Part shown: one piece after another, positions 23,995 to 37,714 of the stretch | Layout: each line of letters starts with the position of its first letter | Numbering within the stretch: the first letter of the stretch is position 1 | Source of the DNA: Erythrocercus mccallii | Taxonomy: Eukaryota > Chordata > Aves > Passeriformes > Dicruridae | Direction: 5' to 3' | DNA length: 64,000 nt | Assembly (NCBI GenBank): GCA_013397435.1 | Contig: VZRG01000780.1 | Span: 1 to 64,000, forward strand | Made by a program: the position numbers and the translations under genes | The notes under the pieces: model-generated | The model's database searches: none | Told to the model about the DNA's origin: nothing | What the model saw: the letters and a program-made list of their open reading frames with translations, nothing else

Positions 23995-25990
23995 AGGGCC
24001 CATTATCAGCAATGTAAGGACATAATTTTAGCAAGATCTTGCTGATCTTATGCATGACTAGCTGCAGTCTAAGCTGAGATGTGTTTCATGTATATTATTG
24101 TATCAAATGACAGGGGTTTGCAATGAAACAACTGGAAAATATCATAGAAAGTTAACAGTCTGAAAAGGGTTGGTAGATTATGAATGTCACAATGCATTAG
24201 AAACAAATCTGTAGCATGAGGTCACAAAGTACACAAAGTGCTCCTTTATATGAGAAAGTACATATTTTCCCCAGCAATTTTTGCTAAAATATGCAAAATA
24301 CCATAGCAATCTTAATGAGAATATCCCTACTTAACGTGTAAGCATAAAAAAATAACTTTGCATATATCTGTTGGCAGGAAAACTCTTTTCCATTTTCCTC
24401 CTTTTTTTTAACTGAAGAAACTGATAACAGCTGTAGAAGTTCAGTGCCATTATCCTCTTAGCTAATAATTTTAGGGGATGGTACAAACTATTGGTAGGAA
24501 AAATGCCATTGCTAATGGGTCATGTACCTACTACAAAATAACAGAGCAAATGGATTCTTGTTTTCAGTTGCTCTAAGCAGAGCATAAAGACAATTCTGTT
24601 GAACATAGAATAAATAATAAGCTTCAAGTAACTGACATTTACTAATATGTCATAGAATCATTTTTACAGTCATAACTGAAATTGCATTTGCTAAATTGCT
24701 TTCATGAAGCAGGCTTTTCCTTCTGATAGAATCCTTACTTCTCAAAGTATAATTCATCTTCCTGTAAAAGCACTGATCCTAATCTTTAGTCTGCGTTAAG
24801 ATGACTAGATCTTCCAGTTTTAATTATAAAGTCCTTTATCTTAATACTCTGCAGAGATGCCCATTTGACCCCATTCCACTTCTTGTTTCATATGTTCTGT
24901 GGCACATAATCATCATGTAAAAGGAACAGCACATGGTCAAAGGACTCTGTTCAGAGGTGACTTACATGTTGCCTGCTGCCAGATATAATGTAGATTACAC
25001 TAAAAAAAATCAATGTTTGTGCTTTGTAATTTATATATCATCATTATTTTTTGAAGTAGGTTATCCATTGTACCACAGAGCAGTCTTTTGGCACCAAGAC
25101 CTTTAAACCAATTAGAGAAGTGGAGAAAGACTATCCTGCAAATTTTGTCCTGCCCAAAAGCGGTGTTGGAATCCTTGCTGGAAACGTCAATGAAAAATTA
25201 TCAACAGGAAAAGAAAATGAATAGGACAACCTGCTTTCCTTTAGGCACTGTGTTTTTTCTGATAAAAAGCATTATACCAAAAGGAAGCACAAAGCTATTT
25301 TTCTTATCATTAGGCTACACCGTGAAAAGTACAACTTGAAGTACAAGAAACAGAATTGCACCAACAGAATGAAGAGAGATGGCACAAAAGGATGGCAGAT
25401 GCTATTCTCTCTTCAGACCTTTGAAGCAGGCTGTCTCTTTTGTCATTATTTCTATCCTAGGATTTTGCAAGCTACTGCTTCAGCTGGGTATTTTCTCTTA
25501 TTAGTTCCAGGATCTCCTTGGTAATCACAGCTGGCATCCTTGTTCACTGTCAGAGTACATGCTTGTACTTTTAGACACTCTCTTCATGTCCTCTGGTTCA
25601 TGTTTCCATTGGCACTTGAGATACCTTCTAGAAATGAGTCTTTTTAGCTGCTATTGTTCAAATACTGAGGTTGGTTAACATATGGGGAGAAAAAACAGCT
25701 TCAGTGGGATAATTTGAGCTTTATTGAGGACCTTGCTTGTCCCAGCTCTGGTAACTCATGATTCACTCAGGTAGGTTGTTGATGCCAATGGCAGGCTTAG
25801 CACTGAGGCTTTTGGTGTGAAGAAGATAATTATATGCTGCACTCTGGAATCTGTGCTGCAGCCAGCACAGGGGTATCTGGACAGGAAGGAGGAATTCTGA
25901 TTACAGAGATGAACAGATGTAAGAGCAGGAGAAAGGCTTTTGGTTGGCTTTCTATTTGTACAGCTGGTCTAAATTGGGGAACACCTTTGT

Positions 25991-26038
25991 AAAAAAACAA
26001 ACAAACAAACAAAAAACCCAAACAAAAAAACCAAAACA
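25991..26038. repeat. A-rich (AAAC)n simple repeat
   Basis: An AAACAAACAAACAAAC run with flanking A-rich sequence is visible. It may be the tail of a degraded retroposed sequence, but no body is recognisable. Confidence 0.75.
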
Positions 26039-27661
26039 GGGCTTTGGATCATGATGAGATGGAATTTTCTTGTAACTTCTTGTTTGAAGAAATACTGTCA
26101 CGGGTAAAGCTTTTTGTTTGAGGCAGATCAGCTTCATCGCAAGTTGCACAATGCTTAGGGATTTTTCCCCTTTTAATTGCAGAAAAAATATTTCTCAGAT
26201 TACCATGATCACATGTCTAAGGCCTAATTGTGACTCTGGAGTGATGGATGACACAGATAAACTCTCTGAAATTTCTGGGCTGTTTGAATTGGTACATCTA
26301 ATGCCTGACCTGAAAGTACTAGTTAATTTCGCAGCTCTATAGTGCTGTAATAGCTGAGGGAGGAAATGATAAAAGGCCTTAAGAAATGTCCTTCTGTTGG
26401 AGTCTTACCTGCTTACCTGGCTCTGCTGTAGAAAGAAGGGTTACCATCACTGCACAGTATCTCACACGAGGGAAGAGCAGTATCTCAGAGAGCACAGTGC
26501 TAACCAGTGGTAACTTCTGCCTTTTCATTATCGCCTGCTGTGCTATTGCATTATTGATTAATGCTGTTGAAAGCCATCCATGCTAGTGTCTTATGTTTTT
26601 ACTGAAAACACTTAATATATCAGCCACATCTAATTGAATAGCAAGAGGAAAGAGTGAAATACCATTCATAAGCACTCCCTTTATAGTCACTGACAAAAAT
26701 ATATATGTCACTGAATATTGAACCCATCCTGAAGGCACAAAATTTCCAAACATAATGGTATTTTTTTTATATTTTACTCAATTTCTGCTGGGTATGGTGC
26801 TGCTATTGTTCTGGAGAGTCACATGCTTCATTTATTGTAGAGACTAAAAGTATTCTTTCCATTTAGTTAAGCATTACTTTGTCTCAGAATGATTGGTAAA
26901 TATTATTCTAATCATGTACTAAATCTGCAAGTTGAGCTACATAGATGTTCACTGAAGTAGCAGAATTTCGTTTGAATTCAGTGGTGGAACTATAAATACA
27001 AATGAGCTAATTTTTAAATATTGGTATTACAATGACTCCAGAAGGCATCAGTCAATATTAGGGCCTCATTAGGGTAAACCCTCTACACAGGCATGTGAAG
27101 AGAGAGAAAAAGTTCTGGCTACAACTACTTTGCAAAGTGAATAGTCATGAAAAAGTGCAGAGAGAAGAAAGTATTCATGTCTCCATTTTGAAGCCCTTAA
27201 TAATATGCCTTAACTTTTGTTCAGCCCAGAAGTGGTTAGACAGACTATATGATCATTAAAACTCCCTTGCACCTGAAAATAATCTATTCTGGTTTATTCT
27301 ACAGTATTTTACAGAATGCAAAGAAAAGTAATTTACCTAGGGCTGCTGTGTTCCACCAGTGGGAAAAAGAATCAGATTTCTGAACTATGTTGTAGGCAAT
27401 TTCTAATAGTTTATTTTACAACACACTTTTGGTCTTTGAGGAAGGCTCCCCTGCTTCCCCCTCAGCATGTAATTTGATACAGAATATGTAAGATCATTCC
27501 CCATCTTGCCCCTTCTCATGTCATTTCCAGAGAGTTCAGTACTTTGCTAATAACCTTCATTCTCTTTGTCAGAAAGAGAAGTTCCGGAGTGGAATATGGA
27601 TGCTACATGTGATGTAAGTAACTATTATCATCTGCCTCACCTACTTCTCTGACTTTAAATA

Positions 27662-27690
27662 ATTAAACAAACAAACAAACAGATAGATAC
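27662..27690. repeat. (AAAC)n then (AGAT)n microsatellite
   Basis: AAACAAACAAACAAACAGAT is followed by AGATACA. It is a short compound tetranucleotide repeat seen directly. Confidence 0.7.
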
Positions 27691-28441
27691 AGGTGTCTGA
27701 AAGAAATAATTAGAATGGAAATAATATTCATTGCCATTCCTGGTGATACTGGTGTGACGTATTAGGGTGTTTATACATCTTTCAAAAATGGTTTGCGATT
27801 CTTTTATGTCAAATCAGTGATAGGGCAGGTACGACTCTCGGGCAAAAAAAAAGCCATTGCAAATTAAATCACAGTATCAAGATAAGACTGTCACTGTGTA
27901 AATCTCTGCTGCTCTGAAGCTAATGTGCACAATCTGTTTTTGCAAGTGCTTTCGTATTTTTTGTTCTTTATTATGAACATATACAGCATGCAAGTGTTTT
28001 TAGTATTGGCTGACTGGTATTTTGTAGTCACGATTGTGGTATTTAAACAGGAGATGATCTGTTCTGCACATGGAAAAGGGGCTGTGTTAAAGAGGAAATA
28101 ATTTTAAAAAGCGTTGCTGTTTTTTGGCAAGAAGATATGTTTATTTCTCAAAGAACATACTCAGTGTTCATTATGTTCATGTACAAACCCATGATAATTT
28201 GAATCTGATTTCTATGCCGTACCTAGGAAGCATTATCACTGTGTTAGAAATGCAAGTGTGCTATTAAATTGCAAAGTTCTTAAATATATGTAGTCTCATC
28301 TATTTCAGGTGCTGTATAATATTCCCAGATTCACTCTAGGAGCTGTGATTACTTAGATTAAATGAGCAATGTCACTTGAATAGCAACTTCCATAAACAGT
28401 GAGGATCTTTTTATAAAACTTCATCATATTGTTAATATCCA

Positions 28442-28482
28442 AAATGGTATGGTATGGTTGGTATGGCATTTGGTATGGTAAA
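28442..28482. repeat. Imperfect GGTAT repeat
   Basis: Several GGTATGG and TTGGTATGG units are arranged irregularly. It is a short degenerate tandem repeat. Confidence 0.6.
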
Positions 28483-31400
28483 ACAGCACTTTGCTGTTGG
28501 TTAAGAAAATTCCTGTCAACAAATTTGCCTGACAGTGATTTTTAAAACACATTTCAAGACTTTCTGAGAATCTTGAAATACAAACATGACACAATTGTGT
28601 TATGAAGATGTGCTTGATGAGTTGAAAGAAATGAAGATTTGAGGGGAGCAAGTATTAATGTTATCTCCTGAATAAATTAAAAATCAGTAAGTTTCTTGAT
28701 GGAGAGCAAGAGTCAAGGTGAAGGTGAGAAGAACAAAACAAAAGAAGCTGTAGAGGTGAGAATTAATCCAAACAGATGGTAAGGCAAGGAGGAAGTACTT
28801 GCTCTCTGGCTAAGATCTTCTTTAGATATACTTCCATAGGGTATGATGGAATTGCATGAAGATGTAATTCTGAGCTCCATGGTCAAGGCACTGGTTTGAC
28901 ACAATAAAGAAAGCTCTCTGCCTGTGATCTAAAGACAAATAATTAAAAACAGTCATCTTTTGTTTCTCTTCAGCCATTTTGGTAACTTCTCTTTCTATTC
29001 AGCAACTTTGAGAAGTCTAGTGCCCCAGGCACAATTTCCTTCCAGCAGATGGCTCCTCTGGGGGGTTGGTATGGGTATCAGGAGATGTGAAAAGTTAGCT
29101 AGGATGATTGGATCCTGGAGGAATCTTAAGACTGTTTCACTTCTCCCTGCCCACTAACTTCAATAAACCAGTGCACAAAAGCTGTTTGGAAAACAGCCAA
29201 TTCAAAACAAAACTTTATTTGTGTCATTGTAGTTATATGAATGCTAAGCAATACCTCCAGTGAAGAAAACTGTGGAGAAGCTGTTTTTTCCTTTCAGAAA
29301 CATTTTATAGAGTTCCATTGAAAAAAAAAGTTAAAAATCTTTGCTAACAAGTCTAGCCTAGAAACCTTTCACAGCAGCTTTCTGTGGTGGTTTCAGAGTA
29401 ATTTATGTTGACAAATTCAGGTATCAGCAGAAACTGTAACTTCTATAGGTATAAAGTGACTCTGTGCGATATCATGTTGATAGCACTGTGATACCATGGT
29501 GAAAAAACACACAGGAACTTCTGTTACGCTTGTGTGAATAGGTGTGCAGAGCAAAAAAACCCTCACTGAATGTCAGTGTGATTCTGTCAGAAGTATTAGC
29601 CCATCTGGCCTGAGATGATGACATAAAATTGGGCAGCATCTTTTGACTTAGTAGGTCTTTCATAGTTGATGCTTTCTGAAGCTGTGTGCCAAACAGAGTA
29701 TCACTTTCAATTCATTTAAAGTGGCAGATGGGGAAGAGCTATCACCCTTCCCATGTGCTGTGGCACAAGCAGGTCCCGGAGAAGACAGTGAAAAGTGTGC
29801 ACATCGGCTATCATGTCAGCCCAGGAGGCACAACTCCAAGGCTAGACTGTAATCCTTATCACATGACATCAGCAATTCCTTTCTCTTCAGTGGAGTTTCA
29901 CTATGTTGTGAGGAACATCAGCTACAATTCCTGACTGCTGGAAAGCAATCAGAAATTTGCTTTCTATAGGTGAAACAGTAGTTTAAAACAGCAGATTCAC
30001 TAAGACTTTGAATATCAACAGGAGGCTTTATATATAAGCCTAAGTTTTATGGCTTTAAACTTTATAATTTTAATGTAGCCTTATTTTTTAAATGGAATTC
30101 ATTCATGTTACCACTGCCTAGTAATGTTCTACAGGCACTGTTAATTCCTATCCAGGATTACAAATATGCCTAAGAATGAAATGGAAGTAAATGTTATGGT
30201 ATTAATTTATGTATTTTTGGAAAACATTGAAGTCACATAACTTTATGACTAATGTTTTCATTTAATTGTACAGTTCTACAGTTTTCATATTCAAAGAAGT
30301 CTGCAAACAATGGCTAATCAATCCTTGCAGCAGTGCTTTGAAATAGGTAGATTGATGTAATTAATTCCATCTAACCAATTCCTTGCCCAAGGCAATATGT
30401 TGAATTAATATTTAAACTAAGAGGTCATTCTTACTCTTTGGTCATTTCACTAAACTAGCAGTTCCCAAGTTTCCTTGCTGTGATAGTTTAGATGGACATA
30501 TGCTTTGGCCTGTGCCAGATCTTCAGTCTCTATCTTCCACCTCTCTGCCAAAATGCTTCTTGGCCCTCTTCCCCTCAGAAATTACTTCCACTCCAGTAAA
30601 GCCACATGTGGAATGTCCTACTTTTCACCTCCAGAGCCCCGTACCTGGCTTTTCCTTGCTTATTCATATCCATCCTTAACCAGCTTGTTGCACCCACAGA
30701 CCTCCTCCCACAAGTTTCCTGTCTTCCAGGTGCCTTTGCCCCTCTCTGGTGGATCCTTCCTTCTGTGCTTGGAGTGCATGTAGCATCCCCTAGTGAAAGA
30801 GCATCTCTCTTCCCCTGGCCTTGGCTTCCCCCAGCAGCTAGCTAACACATGCTAGTGTAACTGCTTTTCTCTTCAAGCTGGCTCACTCTTGTATGGTGAG
30901 CAGAGAGAAAATTGAAGGTAAGCCTTGCACCATTAAAACAGCACACACTGTTCTTATAGGCCATGGCCCATACCAAGGTGCAGTCTGCAGTTCATGTGTC
31001 TGTTCTAGGTGTAGGTTCCTGAAAGACTTTGCAGCACACTGTGAATTGCAAAAGCAGTTTATAGGGTCAAGAGTAGGCATTGTCATTCAGGTAATATTGA
31101 CAACTAAGGAAGTTCATGAGTGTGGAACCAAAGAGAATCAATCTTATATAGTAAAAAAACAATAGTTCTATTATAGTAAAAAAGAAAATAGACTAGTGAT
31201 AATATTGACTGGAGTGAGGCAGGTCTGAGCACCATAGTGACCAGCAGGGATTGCAAAACGACAATAGTAGTCTGTGGCAGACTGTGATAATGTCCTGATT
31301 TGATAGAAGAAACTAATTCTTCATTACGTGTAGTGATGGATGTACAAGAAAAGAGGAAAAAACAATGGAAAAGGAGAGTCCCATCTCATATCATCAAAGA

Positions 31401-33856
31401 TTGGCACAAAAACCTGAGAAATAGTGCCAGAACCTGGACTTCCCTGGACTGTGGTTTGTGTTGAAGATCTGATCAATTTTATCTACCTATAGCTTTTCTT
31501 ATCTGGTAGGAAGTAAGAGTTAATGTTGTGTATCCTGTAACTTTAGATAATAATGCCACATTTGTATTTGTGCTTTATGTAATATGTCAGACTAGAAAAG
31601 GTATTCACAGTGACTGTAGGGAGTCTGCTTCCCAACAAATTAGCAAAGGGACCAGAAGTATTCCTGCAGGCAGCTGATCTGACTGCCCTCAATTGACATG
31701 CCAAACCTTTTTTGTACTCATCATTTCCTTTACTTTATAGAAAATGTTATGTCTTCATGTGACTGCAGGAGAGAGAAAAGAAGAGGATACACAGATTCTG
31801 AAGTTCTTCAGCAGCCTTGCACAGTAGCTAAGGACATATTCTAAACCTAATGCACTATTGCAAAAGCTCTGATTTATCTCAGCATTCCTAAAAGTGTAAT
31901 TTCTATGGGTGAGATTGCATAGCTATGTCTTCTGCTTGTTCCGTTTCCTTTAGAAAAATGTTTGATGCTCTGCTCCTTACTTTCAGGCTCTCTGCAGCTG
32001 ACTAAAAGGGCAGATAGCTTCCTAAAATAGCCTGACTCAAACACAAATTGACTGAACTATGACTACACAGAATTTTATGTGGTGCAGAAGGCCAGATAGA
32101 TGATTGTAATTGTCCTGCTTGGCTTTAGATCATTTGATCTACTTGGCCATTCAGCATGATTCAAGAGAGTAAAATCCAGATCTGTATAAAATAGGAATTG
32201 TCCATTCAACCAAATGGAGAATGGCTGAGTATAGGCATATGGCAAATTCATTTTTTGCAGGCTGTTGATAATCTCAAAGAACATGTAGTAACAGAACAAA
32301 TCAGCATGATGGTGGAGATTCCCCCGCCACCCACAGTGGGTGATATTTTGGGGTGTATAAACAGGAGTGAGTTACAATAACACATCCCTTTCAATCTGAG
32401 TAATTTTCACTGAAGTCCAAGATGACTGGATGCACAAAGCCGTAGTATTCTTTCTGGTTTAAAGCAATTATGTACTACAAATACATTATGTACTGCAAAT
32501 ACATGCAGGAGAAGACAACTCAAGGACTTTTCTTGGAGGAAGTAACTTAGTGAAAATATGAATGACTGTCAGTTTCCTGACATAGTTCAAATGTTAAATG
32601 ACAGGTAACCTGAGATCACCCAAACTGGATGGAAAAGCTTTATTGCATGATGCTGTTAATGAAATCCTACTTCTTGACAATTGATTTTTTTTTCATAGCG
32701 ATAGGTTGCTGTTCTGATATTTTCTCTTTCACTTACATGACTCTACAAGTGCATAAGTTACATAGAAAAAATGTAGTGGTGAAGATTTGTTGTGTAAGAT
32801 CTCAAAAGGAAATTTTCTTCTAGTTTAGGAGCATATTTTTTTGATTTCTGGAATTAAGGACCTGAGAGCAGCTGATGAGCACAAGGCAAAAGCCTAGCCC
32901 CACTGAAGTGTTACCAGGTACTTCCCCTGTAGTGAACAGAATCCTTTAAGAAGATGACTACTGAGATAAATTTGATGTTCTGTCTCTCTCAAATGGAGAG
33001 GAGAAAATGAAATGTTGACTTTTCATTATGCACATTTTTCAGGCTGTTTACTGTGTTTAATGAACTCTTACAGCATATGCAGATGAACACTTCCCACCCT
33101 CTCTCCACAGAGCTGGCACACAGTAATTACATGTTCTGTGTTTCTCTGCTATATAATGGCTACCTCTGCTCATAGAAACACAGCCCTCAGAACTGAAACA
33201 AAGGCTTCACTTTGCCAAAGGTTAGATCTGTCTCCACCTCTTGGGCCAGGACATAAGAGACTGACTGGTGATGTCTTCTCAGCTTTAAACCAAGCCAAAG
33301 GCTAGGTGGTAAGTCTCCTGCACTTCTGTCCTACAGCAAAGACCAAGCAAGACCATTATTCCATTTTGTGTAGGTTTTCACCATCAGAGTCACAGAATTC
33401 CTGGAGCTTTGTGATCCATCTGACCACAGTGACTTTGCTAGTGTCCTACTGGAATTGAGCTACTCCTACAGTAACAGTTCAGGTAAAAGGAAGCATATTA
33501 AGCACTTTCAGTGAAATCCAGCTCATTGCAGAGAAGACACATCCATCAATAGGGTGCCTTTTAAGGTCAGTTATGCATAACCACAGACTTTTGTCAATCT
33601 CCTTTTTGCTTCTCACGTGTTAGACATAGTACTTCCTTCCTTTTCTCTCTTTGTTAATATATTCTTGCGTCCACATTTGTTTGTTCAAGAATATTTGTTA
33701 TTCAGAGTTTATAGATAACTGCATGATAGCGTCCTGTCTCTTAGCATAAGTAGTTCTGGTGCTGCTCAAGTTACATCAGAGTATGAGCAAGAAACTTTGT
33801 GATCAAGTCAGTGGCTAGAGTGCCAGGTGGCAAATGCTTATGCTGGGGACCATTTA

Positions 33857-33912
33857 TAAAAATATGTATATTTTTATAATGTATATTTTTATAAAATATG
33901 TATACATGTATA
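33857..33912. repeat. AT-rich tandem-like repeat
   Basis: Units of TATGTATATTTTTATAA recur with small changes. The stretch is low-complexity and could form hairpins. Confidence 0.65.
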
Positions 33913-34044
33913 CTACTAGTACCATCTTCATTGTGGGACTTGACAAGTCTTTGAAAATGTTTTAACTATCCTACCATTACTTGGAAGAAAAGGTAAACCT
34001 GAACTTTCTGACAACTGAAATGTTTTTCACCATGACAAATTGTT

Positions 34045-34130
34045 CATATCTATAGATATCTCTATATATAGATCTATATATATCTATATCATATATACTA
34101 CATGTATACCTTATGCACAAAATAAGTATG
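34045..34130. repeat. TA/TCTA-rich low-complexity stretch
   Basis: Interspersed TATAGATATC and TATATATC units form an AT-rich, partly self-complementary stretch. No element ends are visible. Confidence 0.65.
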
Positions 34131-34271
34131 CATGTACATCCACATATATAAAGTGCATACACTGGCATTGCCTCCAACAGTAACATACTCAATTGTGGTC
34201 CAGACAAAACTGTAAAAATATTTTAAGGAATGGTTCAATGGATTTAAGTTGCCAGCCTTGAGAATTGCTAA

Positions 34272-34316
34272 TTAGTTAATTATCAATCATGACAACCCTG
34301 CTATGGGTTTGGATAA
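34272..34316 (+). repeat. 45-bp motif, copy 1
   Basis: This segment, centred on GACAACCCTGCTATGGGTTT, recurs 3.4 kb downstream with only a few mismatches over 45 bp. The flanks of the two copies do not align by eye. I do not recognise it as CR1 or an LTR end. Confidence 0.7.
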
Positions 34317-34850
34317 GCATGCATGTGTCCACTCTACTGGAAGTTTTGAATCTCAGCACTGTCTCTATGCATACTGTAAGCAAGCCAGAGAGTTACCTGC
34401 AGAAAATCAAAGGCAGAAATTCCTGCAGTCCAGATGATTTTTTTCACTTTTGCTCCCAATCCTCACAAAACTACATGATATATAGTGATCCAACAAGTCC
34501 ATAGCCCCTGCCCAGGAAATAAAATGGTAGCATATTTTTATCAGGGATGAAGAACATTGAAATACTGGAGAAGAAGTTGAAAAGAATGGGGGTATTGTGT
34601 AACAACAAAATAAGTCAAACTACCTGAGTTGCCCAAGCTACGATTTCAAACTTTCATGTAAAGTTTTCAGAGTTTGTGTCACAGCTTTATTTTGCCTGCT
34701 GTGCTAGGGGAAATTAGAATATTTAGGCATTTTTATAGCTATTTCCTTCTCCAGTGGCAACATAAGTCAATTTATGTTTTTCATAAGTTTAAAATACTGT
34801 TGTCCATGTTTTCTTCATCAGTGGTGGCTTTAAAGAAATACCACTAGAGG

Positions 34851-34864
34851 GCAAGTTGACAGTT
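34851..34864 (+). promoter_or_regulatory. CTCF-like site
   Basis: CCACTAGAGGGCAA matches the CTCF core consensus (CCASYAGRGGGCR) on the plus strand. Single motif matches are frequent genome-wide, so binding is not implied. Confidence 0.35.
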
Positions 34865-35217
34865 GTAAGCCATCTGAATTTTGGGACTTCAGTCCTCCAG
34901 ATGTTGAGGTTGATGGGAAATTACTAGCTCCAGTGGTGCTAAAATAACCTTAAAGAATTCATTCACTTCCTCAAATTCTTAAAAACTCCCCCAAAGCCCT
35001 TAAATATGGAAAAGAAACTACTTCACTTAAGCTAAGGTGCTAAGAATGACTGTTAAATGTAATTTTAAAAATTATATATATCTTGTTGATCAGTTTTGTA
35101 AAACAAGAATATAGAAGCATCACATCACATGTCCTTCTGAAATTTTCTGGAGTTCTCTAAATGGCAGATGTTAGCAATTCTGTTATAGTTAAATAAGATA
35201 TTTCAACATACATACAA

Positions 35218-35250
35218 CATATATATATATATATATACACACATATATCC
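35218..35250. repeat. (TA)n and (CA) microsatellite
   Basis: An uninterrupted TATATATATATATATATA run grows into ACACACATATAT. It is visible directly and likely polymorphic. Confidence 0.75.
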
Positions 35251-37669
35251 ATGCCTACAAAAGCATTTACCTCTACATTAACAGTATAGATGGAGTGCTG
35301 ACAAACATAAAAAAGCTGAATTTGATTCCTAGTACTGTTTTATTGTTCTCTAGAGCTTCAAAAATCACTTTAAAAAGTACCTAATGCAATCTTACAGCCA
35401 GAGGCTTAGAGCTTGTTAGATGCCATAAACAAAGCCACAGTGGTCCTGGTCACGGCTTGAATGAGAGGCCTTAGAGGCAAGAAAAGAATCCGTGGGATGA
35501 ATGTATTTTTTTTGCTTTTAATCCTGCTACTCCTTCTGTTTCCCACAGAAGTTCTTGTATTTCAGTTTGTTCTCATCATGAAACCTTTGTTTCCTTTTCT
35601 CCTTATATTTCAAAAAGTAAATTGTGTACCAATAGTCAGAAAAATCCTACACTACCAGCTGATATTCTAAACACTATGTGCATAAGGCTTCAAAGGAAAT
35701 AATAAGCAGTGTTTATAATAAAGTCTTTAGCATTTGGCTTATTATTTAAAGGATGCTGTGGGTAACATCTCAATTACCAGGTTAATGTGCCCTCAACCTG
35801 TGCCCTTTTCCCTCTAATTTTGTTCCACAAGTGCGAGTAGCTGCGATAACACTTTTTTGTTACACTTATACATATTCTTTGCTTTATAAGTCCCTAAACA
35901 GACTTCATGAGGCATGAAGCATGTTGATGTAATAAAGGGGTTTCCTCCAGCAAGAATTGTGCATTAAGCCTTGGAAAAAATAAAACTTTCAACAAAACAT
36001 TTGGAGGCTTCCTCCTAGTGGAACACCCTAAAACTTTGAGCTTTTCTGGCATGACAGAGTGGGCCTATAACTCCTGCCTGTCCCTACAGCAACACCCTTT
36101 AAATCCCGAACCTGGTGTGTCAGGTCCAAAGGAGCAGACTTTTGTGCCTGGTAGGTCCTCATGGGCAGATCCTGTTGGCCACAAATCCTTTTAGGGCAAA
36201 GTGGGCTGTGCAGATGTTATTTGTCCTGTTTGTCTTTTTTCTTGTTGTTGGTTCTTTAGCTAATCTGACTGTTGGTAACAGTGGAGCCATCAGAGGCACA
36301 GTCAAGGGATGCAAATTGGAAGCATCGTGCTTATGATCCAAGAGGACGAAGGGAATCCCGTTCAAGGGACTCTTCTTTATGAAATCCTGAGAGATCCTCA
36401 TCTGCTGATGGAATCCTGCAAGTAGTGATTGCAGTGCCCTGTGGGGTATTAAAGGCATTAGGGACCAGACAGCTCTTAGAAGCTAGCATAAACCCCAGAG
36501 GAGCCCACTGGGTTTGGAAGGCTTCTGTAGGACTGAGTAATCTATTTGATAGTTAGTTGCACAGCTAATATTTTTCTAAGGAGCTAGATCTGGAATTGTG
36601 CCAGGGTATTATCTGGCTTGACTCTGCAGTCGATGAAACTTCCCAAGTTATTGGGGGAAAGTGTTTCTTTAGTTTCTGTGATTTGAAGTATTCTCTATAA
36701 AAGTGTGCATCACCACTGTTAATCATGCATATTTGAGTAGCTGTGTGCCCAGTACATTAGGTGGCTACATAGGATAGTGTTATTTAGTGATGATCTTTAT
36801 AGCCAGTTGGGTAAAGTACAGCTAGTCACATTTTCAAAAGAAGTATACATAGACATATGCAGTCTGTGAGAGTTTTTCAGTGACTTATTATTTAATTTTG
36901 CAGGTAATAATTAATTCCCTTTTTTGTCCAGTTTCTCCATTTGTCCTGTATCTGGTGATCTACCTACTGCTAAATAATTCTGATCTCTGGAGTTTCTGAC
37001 AACAATGGACCAGTGGAGGTGTTCTCAGGACAGCATTCCAAGAAAAGATAGGGAATAAGGAAACTGACAAGACATCTGGTTTTATTTCCAAACATAAAAT
37101 TTTGAGGTTCAGAGAAAATGTTTTGTCTTTCAGGTTTTCGTATTTCATGGAAAAATCAGTGGAGCATGAAAAAGAGACCTTGGAAAATTAACCAAAGCCC
37201 TAATTTTCTGCAAAAAGACTGCTTCAGTAGAAATGTTTTCATCAAGCTGTTAAAAGCATGAGCCCCCCTGCTGATACAGTGCTCTGCTCTGAACTGGAAA
37301 AATGGGTGTGGACTCTTAGATATTTGCATACATCCTAAAGACACAAGTCAGGTTCCAGCAGAAGTTTGACTTCGTGCAAGATGTCAGTCCCTGAACTCCA
37401 CTGAAAGCTCCTACTCCCAGGCAATACCTGGGAGATTTGCTTCCAGCTCTTAACTCTCCTTTTGCCTGATCTCTGAGTTAATAAGAAGCTATTTGCACTT
37501 CATGACCAAGATGCTCCTGTCAATATTAAACTATAATTGATCCTCATCTTCACCATTTATATCAGCAACAGTGTACATTATCTTTTTGTAACACTTGCTT
37601 GAACTGAGCAGTGGTTTGCATCAAACTTTTTTTTGTTAATGATAGTCTTGAAATTCCTTTGTAGTATAA

Positions 37670-37714
37670 AATAGTTAATCATCAATCATAACAACCCTGC
37701 TATGGGTTTGGATA
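37670..37714 (+). repeat. 45-bp motif, copy 2
   Basis: Second copy of the motif at 34272-34316, in the same orientation, reading AACAACCCTGCTATGGGTTT in its core. It lies in otherwise unremarkable AT-rich sequence. Confidence 0.7.
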
